In this document: positions 63,777-64,000 of the stretch, one piece after another
How the letters are laid out: every line of letters starts with the position of its first letter
Numbering within the stretch: position 1 is the stretch's first letter
Made by a program: the position numbers and the translations under genes
Origin: an uncultured Lachnospiraceae bacterium
GTDB taxonomy: Bacteria; Bacillota; Clostridia; Lachnospirales; Lachnospiraceae
DNA: 64,000 nt
Direction of reading: 5' to 3'
Assembly (NCBI GenBank): GCA_910584725.1
Contig: CAJUBE010000005.1
Span: 62,001 to 126,000, forward strand
Notes under the pieces: model-generated
The model's input: only the letters and a program-made list of their open reading frames with translations
The model's database searches: none
Told to the model about the DNA's origin: nothing

Positions 63777-64000
63777 ATGCTGTATAAGCTTCTGATGGAG
63801 AAGTGCAGAATTTTGGAGGAGTATTCTAAGCTGGTGGCTGTTATGAGGGAACCGATGCTTACTGAAAAGGAAACACAGACAGCCTTAAACCAAGCTGTGG
63901 ATTACTGCATAGAGAACGATATATTAAAAGGATTTTTGTTAAAGAACCGTGCGGAGGTGTTGGGGATGCTGCTGGAAGAGTTTGATGCAGAGAAATATGA
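63777..64000 (+). pseudogene. Second, 5'-truncated Rpn-type gene copy, cut by the window end
   Basis: Open from ATG 63777 (MLYKLLMEKC) and nearly identical at DNA level to 61509-61725 of the first Rpn-type gene. It lacks the nuclease core and starts abruptly 12 bases after the hydrolase stop, so it is a duplicated fragment. The 3' end is outside the window. Confidence 0.7.

Overview
The window reads as chromosome of an anaerobic, Gram-positive, motile Clostridia member, most likely Lachnospiraceae. Support comes from the ireB-ruvX-DUF1292-RNase J-ylbF-mltG-like-trmR-U32 gene order, a type III glutamine synthetase, [FeFe]-hydrogenase maturases, an ftsEX-M23-ctpA cluster and a YjfB motility protein. 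All genes but one (yjfB) lie on the + strand, which suggests a co-directional leading-strand arm. No species can be named from the sequence alone.

Layout. 1-4.7 kb: an orphan solute-binding lipoprotein next to a membrane Cache-GGDEF-EAL protein that is split by a one-base frameshift. 4.7-10.5 kb: housekeeping cluster (ireB, ruvX, DUF1292, RNase J, ylbF, a membrane MltG-like fragment, the tRNA methyltransferase trmR and a U32 family protein), interrupted by structured intergenic repeats. 10.5-13.1 kb: glnN behind a leader with a terminator-like attenuator, then a promoter-tRNA-Gln-terminator unit. 13.2-19.7 kb: an MNT/HEPN pair, a LytTR two-component system and two exporter-type ABC half-transporters. 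19.8-23.8 kb: hydE-hydG-hydF. 23.9-28.5 kb: acyl-ACP thioesterase, cvfB, CPBP protease, yjfB (- strand), a CdaR/PucR regulator and a 38-residue ORF. 28.5-33.4 kb: ftsE, ftsX, M23 peptidase, S41 protease and an unknown protein. 33.5-43.5 kb: a 2691-residue secreted protein behind a strong promoter abutting a G11 tract, then an SH3 membrane protein. 43.5-60.6 kb: a Wzy-type capsule/exopolysaccharide locus (cpsB-C-D-E, glycosyltransferases, CDP-glycerol-type transferase, polymerase, pyruvyltransferase, radical SAM protein, flippase, acyltransferase), markedly AT-rich from about 48.4 kb on. 59.1-64 kb: a degraded accessory zone with a VanZ fragment, a broken Rpn-type nuclease gene, an intact VanZ, a transposase remnant, an alpha/beta hydrolase and a second partial Rpn copy.

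How it fits together. The capsule locus has the standard logic: CpsB/C/D regulate chain length by tyrosine phosphorylation, CpsE primes the lipid carrier, transferases build the repeat unit, the flippase and EpsG-like polymerase export and polymerise it, and pyruvyl, glycerol-phosphate and acyl groups probably decorate it. FtsEX with its M23 partner controls septal wall hydrolysis.

The most unusual signals are: (1) a family of three structured intergenic elements whose stems co-vary; (2) two G11 homopolymers, one just upstream of the surface-protein promoter and one at the end of cpsD where one more G restores a longer reading frame overlapping cpsE by GTGA; (3) a promoter-terminator-hairpin leader before glnN; (4) a near-identical repeat of about 217 bp flanking VanZ and hydrolase genes. 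All calls are by eye, without database searches.
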